A stretch of 29,664 nucleotides of DNA, from positions 1-29,664 of the forward strand of contig JADGJL010000239.1 in NCBI GenBank assembly GCA_027600665.1. The letters run 5' to 3'. The position numbers were made by a program, and so were the translations under genes. Position 1 is the first letter of the stretch; the number at the start of each line of letters is the position of its first letter. Under the pieces are notes generated by a model, which had not been told where the DNA came from, did no database searches, and saw nothing but the letters and a program-made list of their open reading frames with translations. Shown piece by piece: positions 12,512 to 23,084 of this stretch. The stretch is from Irineochytrium annulatum (Eukaryota > Chytridiomycota > Chytridiomycetes > Chytridiales > Chytridiaceae).

Positions 12512-12907
12512 TGCCCTACAACCGTTTCTTTTCTATTGGTTTTACCGTTTCAATGATTATCCGACCGACACATCAACATAAATTTAGCGAGTAATATGTG
12601 CGCAAGGAGGTTTTAAATAAACTATCACCTTTTGCTGTCAATTCCTTGTCAAGAGAAGTTCATGCAACTTGACTTTCGTAGCGTCCCACACTGACGTGCC
12701 TGGTAGTGTAAGCCAATCTTTACGATGTACCGTGTTTAAATGTATAGTCCTCTCTCATTTGCACCTTGCATGATATAATAGTAATAACGAAACAACGAAA
12801 GAAATGGTGTCTACTCGCTTCTGATCACGCCCATATATATCTACCGAGCAAAGGAAAATAAAAATGATGAAAGGCAGCGCCGAAGTCCAAAGTGGTGAAA
12901 AACCAAA
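12512..12907. other. Convergent intergenic region, no gene seen
   Basis: 396 bp between the stop codons of the TIR-LRR-ankyrin gene (+) and the arrestin gene (-), so it contains only their 3' UTRs. It is AT-rich. A + strand AATAAA is the only recognisable processing signal; I see no equivalent on the - strand. Confidence 0.7.
12616..12621 (+). terminator. Candidate polyadenylation signal AATAAA
   Basis: A consensus AATAAA hexamer 105 bp after the stop codon of the TIR-LRR-ankyrin gene, on its strand and at a reasonable 3' UTR distance. Confidence 0.5.
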
Positions 12908-15900
12908 TCAATCCGACAGGCAGGCCCGAGGCACCGCCCCGATCATCTGTGTTGACATATTTTGACCGAACGACCAAGTCGCATCTAGCTCACGCCTGTG
13001 AAGGTTTTGGGAAGGAGATTAGTATAAACACATTACTTCCGAACAAAGATAACTTACACAATAAGAACCCGATCCCCAACACGAATGCCGATCTCATTCA
13101 TTGACCTCGCCACATGCGTCATCACAGCTATCTTCTCTACCACGCCAGGCCCGCTTCCTGAAACGTCCACCGGCGTCGGCGGCGTATTTGGAGCCGCCCT
13201 CCCCACGGCGCCATGCCCGCCTCTCGACGACGTGCGCTCACCAGCCAAAACCATGCCTCCGCTCCCGAGCACCTGTCGTTGCTGCTGCTGCATGTTCAAC
13301 TGCACAACCCCGCCGCTCTGCTGCATCGCGAAAGCGCTGCCGGCAGACTGGTACGACCCCGTTCCATGCACGTAATGCGCCACAGGAGGCGCCGATCCCG
13401 GCCCGCTGAAGCTCTCGCCACGTTCCCTGCCACCATTGGTCTGCGGGTCGGACCGTCCTCGCGCGGCGTGAGAGTTCGCCCGCTGCTGATAGCTACGTTG
13501 CTGCTGCTCGATCGTAACAGGTGTTTGCGGCATAAACGGGACAGCCGCCGCCGGTAGCGGCTGGCCCGGGGGGGATGGGAGCATTTCCTGGCGCGGTGAG
13601 GTCGTGTAATGTGGTGGCGGGGACTTGCGTGGGGTCTGGTTGGTGCTAGCCATAGAGCCCTTCTTCAATACCGTGGAAGACGACGGGATTGAGACGGCGG
13701 ACGAGGTCGTAGTGGCATGAACGATTGTGACGGGCTCGGGCGTCGCGGCGGGTGTAGGCTGCTGCTGTCTCTGCCCTGGAGCACCGAGCCCGAAAGGCAT
13801 CGGCGCAGGAGGGATCCTTAGCGACGAGGTTGACGTTGTGTGGTGGATGTACACACCGTTAGCCTGAGGCGTGTATGGAAACGGAGAAACGTCTTGGCTC
13901 ATCGCGGGGGTCGGAGGCACCGCCCCGGACGCCTGGAGGGCGCGATACGTGGTGTCCGGCAGTGAGTCAGCCGGTGAGGAGTACTCAGACGATGAGGCGG
14001 AGGAGCAAGCGGAGGGCGCGCGTAGTGGGAGTGGGATAGACGGGATGATGATTGGCGCCGGATGAGGAGACCGGGCACGATTATGCCGCTCGGCTGCTTC
14101 TGCTGAAGGCGCCGGAGGGGTAACGCCGAGAAAGGCGTTTGCGGGGGCAGGAGTGTGGTCCTTGGATGTCGGTGGGTATGAGACAATGGGTTGCTTGTCG
14201 TTTTGGGTACTCGTAACAGGAAGTGGGTTCTCTGTAGTCGGGCAGGCGAGAGTGGAGGCAGATGCGTGGTCCGACCCCGACACCCCTGCGGCGATGCTAT
14301 CGAAGTCCAAATCCAGGTCTAAGTCCAACTTGAACGGCTCGATTCCAAAGAAAGATGGCGCAGCTGGGCCACTGCCCGCCGCATTTACCGACGGCGATGT
14401 CTCGACCCCGTGAGCCCCATTCACCTCCACCCCATTCGCCTCATTTGACGGCGACGCCACCGACATAACAGCGGACTTGGTCGCCTTGGACCGCCGCGTC
14501 GACGCCACCCTTCGAATTGTCCCGAGTGATTCTTTCTCCATCGCGTCCTCGCCGTCCGTCAGCTTTGACTTAGTCGACATGATCGTCAGCCTCCTATACG
14601 ATAGTGTGCTGTTCCGCGGCGGGAATGACAGCCTCCGGCCAGATGACTTCCGCCTTAAATCCTCCTCCGACTCCTCCGGGTTGTTTACGACCAGGAGCTC
14701 TTCGGTCGAAATCGCAAGGGTGCCGCCTATCCCAGTCGGCCCGGCCACGGGCACCTCTACACCGGCCGCCTTTGCAGAGCTCCCCCGCATGGGCAAGTCG
14801 CTTCCGGACAGCACGCCGTTCTCGTCAGGGTAGGAGGGTGGGACGAGCACGTCCGAGAGCTCGCTGTTTGAAATTACGGCCCTCAATACATTCGAGGAGG
14901 ACGGGCCGCGTGGGGGAGGGACAATTGAGGTTTCTGGTGATGGTGGTTCCTGCTGATAAGGCGAGGTCGGTGACTCGTAGTTGCTGGTCGTCCTTTGCGC
15001 ACCTCGGTGGTCAAAGTCAACCTCTGAGTAGAGGTGCTCAGTGTTTGTCCGCTGAAGGGCGCTCTATAGGTCACATGTTATTATCTTGGCAAACGTAGAC
15101 GAGATCGCCCTCACCTGGTTATCGTCTAGCAAGAGCGGCTCATCCTCATCGCCCCACATATTCTTAAGCTTTTTCGCAAACTCAATATTCGCCTCCTTAT
15201 CATAATTGACCCAACCGGGAGGCGCCGGAATGTCTACGAACGCGGGATCCACCTGATACCCCTTGAACCAGGCGTCCGGGTCATTCCATAAGCCCGCTTC
15301 CGCGATTCTGAGCGGGATGGAGACGGACGACTTCTGCCGTTTCTCAAAAAACTTTCCATCGGCTGAGCGGTAGTGAACCGTCACGTCCACATAGTGTTCG
15401 AGCTTCCAATCCCCAATGACGGCGCACGGTCCCGGCGTACCATTAGGTACGCGGAGCGAAACCGGCATTTCGAGATCCTGCGACATGCCGCCGTAGATAA
15501 CGTGGAATGGGGGCTTGAACATCCGAACTGGACCGGCAGGTTCAGGTGGTGAGATGACGTCGGAGCCGCACTGATACACCGACAGCGGGGCCGATCTGCA
15601 AATAGAGGTTAGCCCAAAGGCCGGTCGACCGTTTTAAAAGGCAGACCCACATGTGCTTATACCGCCTCACTAAGCCGACCTCAACCCGATCGATCCTCGC
15701 AATCGTCCCATGCGACGTGGTTTGGTTCAGCTGCAGCTGCAAATTCACTGGCTCTTTGCTACCCAACCACACGACCCTCGGGAGCTCCGCGCAGTACGTA
15801 AACACGCCGCCCGTGCTCGTCCCCAGGTATTTCGCCCAACCCTCCGCCTCGACCCAATCTGGCGGGTATGCGCACCGAAGTGTCACCGGCACGGGCACGG

Positions 15901-16622
15901 GCGACTGCTGGCGCGCGTTAACGGCAAACGACTCAAAGAGAAGATGAGACGTCAAGGCGTAGGCGGGCCGGTGCCAAAGAGCGAGGTTCGGGTCCAAGGA
16001 CGCGAGAGTTGCATGGGTGAGCGGGACGCCGCCCACATTTGTGGAGAGCGCAGCCCCGGCCATCATTGGATCTAGGCGAAGGAGACCGTGGGTGTCCGAC
16101 ACAGCCGAGCGGTTTGGCTGCTGAGCCGACGAAGGCGGAAGGGTGCTAGGGACTTTCATGGTGAAGGGGAAGTCGAGGTATGGCGGCTGCGGTGATGCCC
16201 CGCCGTGGCGGCCTGACGAGAAGATGTGGTCCAGTTCCCTTGAGGGTTCCATGATGACGGCGTTCTTGGGCAGCCGGTTTGAGTGGGCGTACTTTGTCGT
16301 GCACCACACGAACTCTGACGTTGTGTAGAAGGTCACGCCGTCGCTGCTCTTCCCCGTAAGAGTTATCTACAGGTTGCATAGGCTTAGAACACGTATTACA
16401 CATGGATCATACAGTTAGGCAGGTAGGCCGCATGTGCCGGTTCTCCGGAAGCTGGTGGAAGACCAGCGGCATCTTGACCCGCACCATTCCGCGAAGAGGC
16501 ACCCAGATGCATGGAGGCAGACCGTCACGAAGCTCCCGATTGGACACGGCAGCGGCGGCAGCGATCGCCTCTGGAGGCGGCAGATCAAGGACAGAGGCGT
16601 CGTTCGTCAACAGCACCTCCAT
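12908..16622 (-). CDS. Alpha-arrestin-like adaptor with PPxY motifs and C-terminal SH3 domain
   Basis: Five exons on the - strand: 16622-16413, 16366-15651, 15595-15115, 15063-13058, 12995-12908 (TGA); 1166 aa. The ATG at 16622 lies in a strong ACCATGG context. Residues 1 to about 469 look like an arrestin fold: a membrane-trafficking-type beta domain with ITLTGKSSDG, an FPFTMKVPSTLP segment typical of the arrestin N-lobe, and VRRYKHI at the end of exon 2. Exon 4 encodes a long Ser/Pro/Gln-rich disordered tail containing PPSY (544-547) and PPHY (952-955), the motif by which alpha-arrestins bind WW domains of Rsp5/NEDD4 ubiquitin ligases. The last 28 residues come from a small exon and complete an SH3 domain (about 1110-1166; ALYDY-like region, then VGDRVLIV, W, G.N, P..C). 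Likely role, inferred: ubiquitin-ligase adaptor in endocytosis of plasma-membrane transporters. The arrestin assignment is less certain than the SH3 and PPxY motifs. Confidence 0.72.
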
Positions 16623-17489
16623 GGTCGGCGGGGTCGCTGGCGACGATCTGGCGTTGTTCTAGTGCGTCACCTCGATCCCGAAAGATCAGGCTCTCCCCCA
16701 ACCCGGTCGACGGTGCTCTCTTTGCCCAGCGCTGAGATCCCTTGATCGCTGAGAGATGCGCCCGCAATCGGCAACACGACAGTATCCTGCTCTAACGCCT
16801 CCCGACCACGGCTGCCTCTGCTTCGGTGAGGCTGCTGGGCTGCGGTCGGCGGCGGTCGAACTAGGGAGCAGGTGGGCGCTTCACGAGTCTTGGTCACAAA
16901 CGAAGGTCTTCAATCAAAACGAGGCGGAACCGGTAAACTGAATGTCGCAAGGAGTCAGGGTGTCGGGACTCCTGCATGGCCAGGCGCTGGCAGCCTCCTT
17001 TGTTGAGCCCAATAGGCAGTCGCCCAGCGCGTCCGTACTAAGATTTCGCGAGTGGAAGGTTGATCACAAGCGAAGGATGACGCGTCGCAATCCGACTCGA
17101 CTCGGTCTTTCGTCGGGCGGGCAGCGACGAAGAATGTCGCGACCGGAATGTCCTGCATTACGTATGTTTCCTCGATGGCCGTCAGTATTCGGCCTTATGT
17201 ATACGTGGAAGGTCATAATATTTGAATTTGCAAAGGGAGATTCTGTGCTTCTCGTTTGCAACGGGAGTGAAAATATGCCAGTCGTGTTCGTATGGAATCG
17301 CTTTATTGCATTTAATTAATCAAATACCATTTATTTGCCAGTGGATTCCTTTAATAAGCCTACGCTACACAGCTACGCTCGAGGACCAGCCGAACCCCAC
17401 GGTCGATAGCCCTTTAACCCACGTTCCTTTCCGCAAATAGAACATCCCTTGATAGGAGGATTGTGGGCGCCCGAAATTTCACCACGGCA
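16623..17489. promoter_or_regulatory. Divergent intergenic region between arrestin and AAA genes
   Basis: 867 bp separating the start codons of the arrestin (-) and AAA (+) genes, so it should carry both promoters. Reading frames here are short and show no recognisable protein. The frame of the AAA gene stays open for about 70 nt upstream of its ATG, back to a stop near 17419, and AG dinucleotides at 17449 and 17454 could be acceptors for an unseen 5' exon. I see no tRNA or long repeat. Confidence 0.5.
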
Positions 17490-18611
17490 ATGGACTACAA
17501 CCTAGCCGACGTGGCGCGGCAGACCGTCGACCTCACTCAGCGCTGGGTGAAGAAGTTAGCCGCGTCGTATGGGGGCTTCCCAAACGGCACGCTCATCCAC
17601 GGCGTAAGTGCTTCCGCGGCCGCTCGGTAGGCGTTGGCGCGGTGCGCTAACACGCCTTTGAGAAGCCTCCCGGAACGGGCAAGACGACCTTCTTCAGCGC
17701 TGTGCGCGAGCTGGGCCTCGACGTGCCTTATATTTGTCTCCGCTCGCTCGACATCATCGAGGACACCACAGCCGCGCTCAACCGCGTCGAGAACGCGATT
17801 GAGCCCACTGTGCTCTTCATCGACGACTTCGACTTCTTCTTCGACGACTCGGGGCAGGGCGGTGGTGGTGTGAAAGGCCGGGAGGCGGCGCAGATGCTCA
17901 TGGAAATGCTGGAGGAGCAGAGGAGCAACGTGCTGCTGTTCGCCATCTCGGACGCGCCATGGAAGATCTCGGCGTTTGGGGCGAAGTTCTTCTCCATGTG
18001 GTAAGGAAACATCATTTTGATACTTCCGCACTTATACTTACCTCTTCGTCGGATAGTATCCTTGTGAATCTGCCGACAAAGGACGACAGGCTTGATATGT
18101 TAAGAAAGGAAATCGAGGGATGGGGAGATGGCATAGAAGTGGACCTGCTCAAGCAGGTTGTCGAGATCACAGACGGGTAAGGCAAACAAATCCCATCGCT
18201 CGCTCCGGCCGTTGCGTGCTTACTTTTCATTCGCAGATTCACCAATGCGGACATCTCGACGGTGGTTAAGTACGCACTCCAGCGCTCCTCCGAACTGATT
18301 CAATGTGCCGACCACTTCAAGAAGGTTGGCATTAAAATCCGACCCTTGAACTCACCGTAAATCACCAGGTTCAAGTCCCCATACCGGACTGTCCCGGTGA
18401 ATTTGAGACAAAGCTCACGCCCTGCTCCGCGACGGCGGACGGCGCGATGCCCATGACGTGGTCCGATATGGATCCGGAGGATATGAAGGAGCCCGAGCTC
18501 ACTTATGACGTCCTCATGCGAGCCGCGATGGAACAGCGGAAGGCCGTCGAGAAGGCGGATACGGCGCTGGCGCGCTACGTCGTATGGGAGGGCAAGTTTC
18601 TGACAAAATAA
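17490..18611 (+). CDS. Small AAA-family ATPase-like protein with altered catalytic motifs
   Basis: Exons: 17490-17603, 17663-18000, 18057-18176, 18237-18324, 18369-18611 (TAA); 300 aa, essentially one AAA domain plus a short tail. Visible motifs: Walker A HGKPPGTGKTT (residues 37-47, split by intron 1), Walker B VLFIDD (about 88-93), a PW-containing sensor region FAISDAPWKISAF, ILVNLPTKDDR, and the alpha-helical lid GFTNADISTVVKYAL, which resembles the GFSGADL of Vps4/katanin/p97-type AAA proteins. The catalytic Walker B glutamate is Asp93, the usual sensor-1 Asn is Asp, and the arginine-finger RRF is GAKFF, so hydrolysis may be weak or absent. The last intron (18325-18368, 44 bp, GTTGGC donor) has a weak donor but restores the frame. 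There is no MIT domain or membrane helix; an upstream exon is possible. The substrate is unknown. Confidence 0.72.
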
Positions 18612-18683
18612 GAAAACTAAGCTCACCGCACAATCGGTCATTATTTGGCGCTTTTCAATAAGAGGATCTGTTCGATTCCTTTC

Positions 18684-18701
18684 AAAAAAAAATTTTTTTT
18701 T
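18684..18701. repeat. A9T9 homopolymer palindrome
   Basis: Nine A followed by nine T in the 245-bp spacer between the AAA gene and the P450 gene. Such tracts are intrinsically bent and tend to exclude nucleosomes, so it may be part of the P450 promoter; that role is inference. Confidence 0.6.
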
Positions 18702-18856
18702 GTTTTCGGGGGGATGTCCGCGTTAGTGATGTATGTTGGTGAAGCGTGCAAGCCGTACTTTGTGAAACCCGCTATTTCCGGCCGAACGCGTTGGTCTGAA
18801 CATTTATTCCGAGGGAAGGCCCCTGCCCACGTTGACCTCATCCGGCCCCCTCCGCC

Positions 18857-20699
18857 ATGTCCGCAAAGCTGATCGCCGCCGTTGTCGGCGCTTTGATCAC
18901 GGCCAGCGCGACCTGGTGGTTCCTGTCCCCCGACACGCCAGAGAAGCGGAAGAGCCGGTATGGCAACACTTTTCCAGCACTCCCCGGAGGCCGGCCTGTC
19001 CTCGGTCACCTCCACCTTGTCGTAACGAGCGACTATTCGTTGCTTCGGGAGGCTGAGAAGCAGGTAAGTTGCGTCGCCCCGCATTCACCCGTGTTAACTG
19101 GTATTTGCAAAGGTGGGCAAGATCTTCAACGTCTCTATCTTCGGCTTGAAGGTGCTGTACTTTAGTGCGGTTGAACACCGCAAGCAGCTGCTTGGGAAGC
19201 TGGACGGCAAGAGCATCGGCGCCGGATGGCCCCCCAGGTGGCAGGCGCTCTTGGGCGCCGGATCAGTCTCGGTAGCTCCCAACGACCAGCACTCTCGTCT
19301 CCGACGGCTCGTCGCCAAGGGCGTCAATAAGGCGTAAGATAGTTGCCTTGTGGCGTCCACTAAACGACCCCAAAACCATTACCACAGAGCCATATCGTTC
19401 TACTACGAGTCCCTTCGCGCCAACGCGCGCAAAATCATTGGGCAGATTGCCGAGGTTACGTCGGGCGGGAAACGGGTCGCGTCGCTTGTGCCGTTTCTCA
19501 AAACATTCACCTACAATGCCATCGCCGGTTTCATCGCCGGCGCTGTGCCCCAGCACGAGGCCGTCCTCCTAGGCCTTAGAAGGGACTTTTTTCTGTGGTC
19601 GGATGGGCTGGGCGACCTCTTTATCCCTGGTAAATAGCGAAGCGGCTCTCGGTGTGACTGTGCTTCTCACCGCCTTTTAATTCAACGAACACAGCGTGGC
19701 TCCCTTTCTCGCCCTTTGCTAAGGCTATGAAGGCCCGCGCTCGCATCGCGAAGGCTGTCGAGGGCGTCATCACCGAGCGGAAGGCGGGTGTCGTCAAGGG
19801 CCTGACCTACAACGACGCGCTCGGCTATCTAGTTGCCGGGAGGGACGAGGACGGATCCGAGCTGACGGTCGAGGAGATCACGGACAACTTTATCTCGCTC
19901 GCCTTCGCCGGCTTCGACACGTGAGTGACCGGAACTGTTCGAGGTGAGCACGCATTTCTAAAATCAAAGGTGCGTATAGGACCGCAGGGACTATCTGCTC
20001 CAGCATCCACTGCCTCTTGCACGAAATTTCGGCCGCAGAGCTGGACCTTCTTCGGAACGAGATCCTCTCCCTCTCCGAGCCCATCCAGGAGTCCACGCTG
20101 ACGTCCCTCCCTGTCCTCGACAGCTTTGTCAAGGAGGTCCTGAGGAAGTACGCCCCTGTCGCGGCCGGTAAGCTAATTTGAGGCTGGTTGCAGTCCGGAA
20201 CTGTGGAAAGGAAATCTAATGGATGATTAGTCTTTAAGGTCGCGACCGAGGACTTTGAGATTGACGGCGTCACTATCAAGAAGGGGACGACGTTGGACGT
20301 GCCCATGTTGGCGTCGCATATGAATCCGGATCATTTCGACGACCCGGAAAGCTTCAGGCTCTCGCGATTCCTTGTAGACGAGGTAGACAAGAAAAGGCCC
20401 TTCGACTTTTTGCCGTTCTCGACGGGCGTTCGCATGTGTCTCGGGATGCAGCTGGCCCGCTTGGAGGTTGGTATATTTGTACTCTCAAATAACATCTCTC
20501 GCCTTAATCGGCCGATATCGCTTCTGCTAAAAACACTCCTTTTGCATTCACGCGCTTGACATTCTTCATTTCTTAGATGAAAATCTTCGTCCTCGAGATG
20601 CTTCGTGGCTTCAACTTTGCGAAGGGCGTTGGAAAGCCGCGGCATCAGCTCTTCCCTGTGAACCTCATGGAGGCGCCGGTTGTTGTGACAAGGCTGTGA
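18857..20699 (+). CDS. Cytochrome P450 monooxygenase, membrane anchored
   Basis: Seven exons: 18857-19063, 19113-19333, 19388-19629, 19695-19920, 19980-20167, 20231-20466, 20577-20699 (TGA); 480 aa, a normal P450 length. It has an N-terminal membrane anchor (about residues 5-23) followed by a Pro-rich hinge (PALPGGRPVLG). The I-helix oxygen-binding motif AGFDTT is at 295-300, the K-helix ExxR is E351-R354 (EVLR), the PERF-like segment is PESFRLSRF, and the heme-thiolate signature FSTGVRMCLG at 424-433 supplies Cys431. All hallmark residues are intact, so it should be catalytic, using NADPH-P450 reductase at the endoplasmic reticulum. The C-terminal half looks nearest to the CYP26/CYP120/CYP90-type clan, which often acts on retinoids or sterols, but the substrate cannot be told. 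It is not recognisable as CYP51 or CYP61. The last intron (20467-20576, 110 bp, GTTGGT donor) is the longest here. Confidence 0.92.
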
Positions 20700-20913
20700 C
20701 CAGCCTGCGTTGGGCATGCGGTTCCCGACCGGATCTCATTTGGTGTTGCCACAAGGTTGTTATTACTCTCCTTCCACATGGTTAAGCTGCTTCTGATCGC
20801 CTTCTCGGAACCTCATTTTTATATTTCTGTGTCCCTCGGGCTGCCTTTTTGAATGTCATGTTCATGTATATATATTGATTAACATTCGAGATGAAATCTG
20901 GGAGAAGAAAATA
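20700..20913. other. Spacer after the P450 gene
   Basis: 214 bp of mostly T-rich sequence ending in a TATATATA-like stretch (about 20868-20876) just before the broken membrane-protein frame. It holds the P450 3' UTR; no consensus AATAAA is seen. Confidence 0.5.
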
Positions 20914-21813
20914 ATGGGACAGCTTCCTGATGTTAATCTTGAAGGCATAGTGTGCCCTTCATCGGGCTCGCAGTGCAGTTTGGAGTTCATCTTGGCCTCA
21001 ATCTTCGCCAACTGCGCCTTCAGTATGCGTCGCTTCGGTTTGCCTCAGCGTAGGATAGCACACGACTCTCCCATCACTGCACTCAGGGCTGACGCGCTAC
21101 GACCTCACGCGCCGCCTCACCAACATCTTCCAGACCTTCTATCCCCCCTGGTTCACGAACGGAACCTCCCTCTTCGTCATCCACATCAGCGTCACCGCGC
21201 TCGCGTCGACTGTGAGCGACCAATACCGTCTTCAGCGCGCCGTCCGATTGCCCAAAGATCAACATGCCGTGGTACCCGACCTTCGAGGCCGTCGTTCGAC
21301 ATACCGCTCGCGTGCCTGTTCGCATACCCCTTATTTAGGACGAGGCTGGTTCTGCGAGTAGCCCCTTAACGTCCTGTTCCTTATCGTGTGTGAAGGCTTC
21401 TTGTTGAATATAGCAAGGTCACCATCCCCGCCGTCGTCGTCGTCGTGGCGTTCTTGACGGCCTTCATATCCGTCTACGACGCCATATGCTGAGCGACGAT
21501 GAGCAACGATTTAGCTGTGACGACCGCCAATTTCGCTTTATTGCTGGACAATTGGTCTTCGCCGACGCTCAGCACGCTGCCCATCGTGCTCACGGGACTG
21601 AGCCAGCGGTTCGCAGTCAGCACGAAGGGGTCGAAGGAGTATTCGTTGTTTGAGAAGGAAGGCGGGTCGACGGGGGGAGGTCACCGTGATAGTGGCTCAA
21701 ATGACGCAGGGTGGGTTGACGGCTATGATTTTGTCGGTCGCCCCGGTCGCGCCAAGCAGGGCCCGTTAATTGCGGTTGGAGTGGAGACGATACAGGGCGA
21801 CACGCGCCAATAG
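20914..21813 (+). pseudogene. Probable decayed gene for a multi-pass membrane protein
   Basis: An ATG at 20914 opens a frame to 21022. A good intron (21023-21086, GTATGC...CTCAG) joins it to an exon reading LTRYDLTRRLTNIFQTFYP and then a hydrophobic stretch up to about 21211. Beyond this, further hydrophobic segments appear in different frames within very short distances: FDIPLACLFAYPLF (about 21296-21337), LNVLFLIVCEGFLLNIA (about 21367-21417) and VTIPAVVVVVAFLTAF (about 21419-21466, followed by a TGA at about 21490). A final frame starts at 21499 and ends at 21813. The frame changes are too closely spaced for introns of normal size, which favours frameshift decay over splicing. I do not recognise the family; four or five membrane segments suggest a receptor or transporter. 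A wrongly modelled real gene remains possible. Confidence 0.4.
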
Positions 21814-22157
21814 GGGTGCAGGAGTCATTTTCCTTGCAAGAAGCTAAAGTTTGGGAACTACGGTTGTTGTTGGTGGGTAGGGTGGGTCATTTTGGCGGTT
21901 ATCATGTTCACATGTTACTGTATTTATGCACGTGTGTTAGTAGTTTCCGCTGGCGGTTTCCTTAATTAACAAGTGCTCTTGGGTTCATATCTCTGCAAAC
22001 GAGTTAAATTATGTCAGTGAGCAATAGCAGCCTGACTATGCTAATGTTTCGCCTCAAGTATAAGTCAGACGATTGTTTGTTCCCTTAGATTTTTACTTAA
22101 TGCGAATACTACTCCCCATCATCCTCACAGAAGCCCTACACACTACACTACGCAACG
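21814..22157. other. Convergent spacer, no gene seen
   Basis: 344 bp between the decayed membrane-protein frame (+) and the stop codon of the adenosyltransferase gene (-). It is AT-rich, with short frames only and no repeat or RNA gene that I can recognise. Confidence 0.6.
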
Positions 22158-23084
22158 TCATGCTGACTTATACTCGTTCCTGTAAATCGCCTCAGTCTTC
22201 CCCTCCTTCATAGCGGCATACCGGGCCGCCGTGAATAGGAAATCGCTCAGCCTATTCAGGTACTTCCCTGTGCTCTCGTCCGCGTCCCCCGAAGCAACGA
22301 TAGGCGTCACCCTGCGCTCGGCTCGGCGGCAGATTGATCGGCACACGTGCAGAGCGGAGGCAGCGCGGCCACCCGACTACGCGCAAGCAACACCGTTAGC
22401 CCCTACCCAGGGAAAGCCAAGTGTATCACTCACCGGGAGAATAAAGTTTCGCAGCGGAGGCAGCTGCGCGTCCAGCTCGTCGATCCACGCCTCCAGCTCA
22501 TCCACCAGCTTCCCTTCGACATCGAAGATGGTCTTGTTCAACCGGGCCTCGGTCGCCTTATTCCGGGGCGTCGCGATGTTCGACCCAATATCCTGCAGGA
22601 GGCATTGGATCTGTTGCCGTACGCCCGCAAAGAACCAGCGATTAGCGAGATCCGGAGGATAGTGAGCCATACACGAACGCGTGCGTCCGTGAAGGGACTA
22701 CGAAAGCATATCAACCTTGTCAATCTTCACCGGCAGCCCGTTCGTCTGCTCCTCACAGAATTCCCTCGCCAGACCCAGGGAACTGCTGAGCTCGTCCGTC
22801 GTTCCCAGGGCCTCAAAGATCTCGTCGTCCTTGCCACGCCGCTCGCCAGTGTAGAGCGAAGACGTGCCTGTCCATATATTGAAGGATGACAAGACGTGAT
22901 CAGATACCACCCCGACAGCTGGCGGAAGTCGACATTGATCTCACCTTTGTCACCAGTCCGAGTGTAAATCTTGATCCGGCGTGGCTCCTTTCTGTCAACG
23001 CGCAACGCGATGGTCAATAAACGGCGTGCGTTTCGCCGACGCTCAAGATACCAGAACGAAGGAGAAGAGGACTCACTCAGCCAT
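22158..23084 (-). CDS. MMAB: Cob(I)alamin (corrinoid) adenosyltransferase, PduO/MMAB type
   Basis: Five exons on the - strand: 23084-23077 (only 8 nt, ATGGCTGA), 22991-22945, 22867-22716, 22610-22434, 22376-22158 (TGA); 200 aa. It transfers the 5'-deoxyadenosyl group of ATP to cob(I)alamin to make adenosylcobalamin, the cofactor of methylmalonyl-CoA mutase. Family signatures are intact: [19 protein letters not shown] near the N-terminus (ATP binding), [35 protein letters not shown] and ICRRAERR followed by FLNRL-like [10 protein letters not shown] and RYAAMKEG near the end, closely matching the human enzyme. The start rests on splicing of the 8-nt first exon across intron 22992-23076, which gives [16 protein letters not shown]; this leaves almost no mitochondrial leader. 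The 22611-22715 intron uses a GTTGAT donor chosen by homology. It lies 168 bp downstream of COG6 on the same strand. Confidence 0.93.

Noticed and set aside
13085..14833. Several + strand frames across the arrestin tail
   Set aside because: They are antisense to the continuous 2-kb Ser/Pro/Gln-rich exon of the arrestin gene and show no domain.
16942..17319. 125-residue frame between the arrestin and AAA genes
   Set aside because: It has an ATG but low-complexity basic composition, no recognisable family and no splice support, and it lies in a divergent promoter region.
17421..17489. N-terminal extension of the AAA protein (frame ...RTSLDRRIVGARNF before the ATG)
   Set aside because: The frame is open but closes at an upstream stop near 17419 with no ATG, and I could not identify a convincing donor exon; it is kept only as a note.
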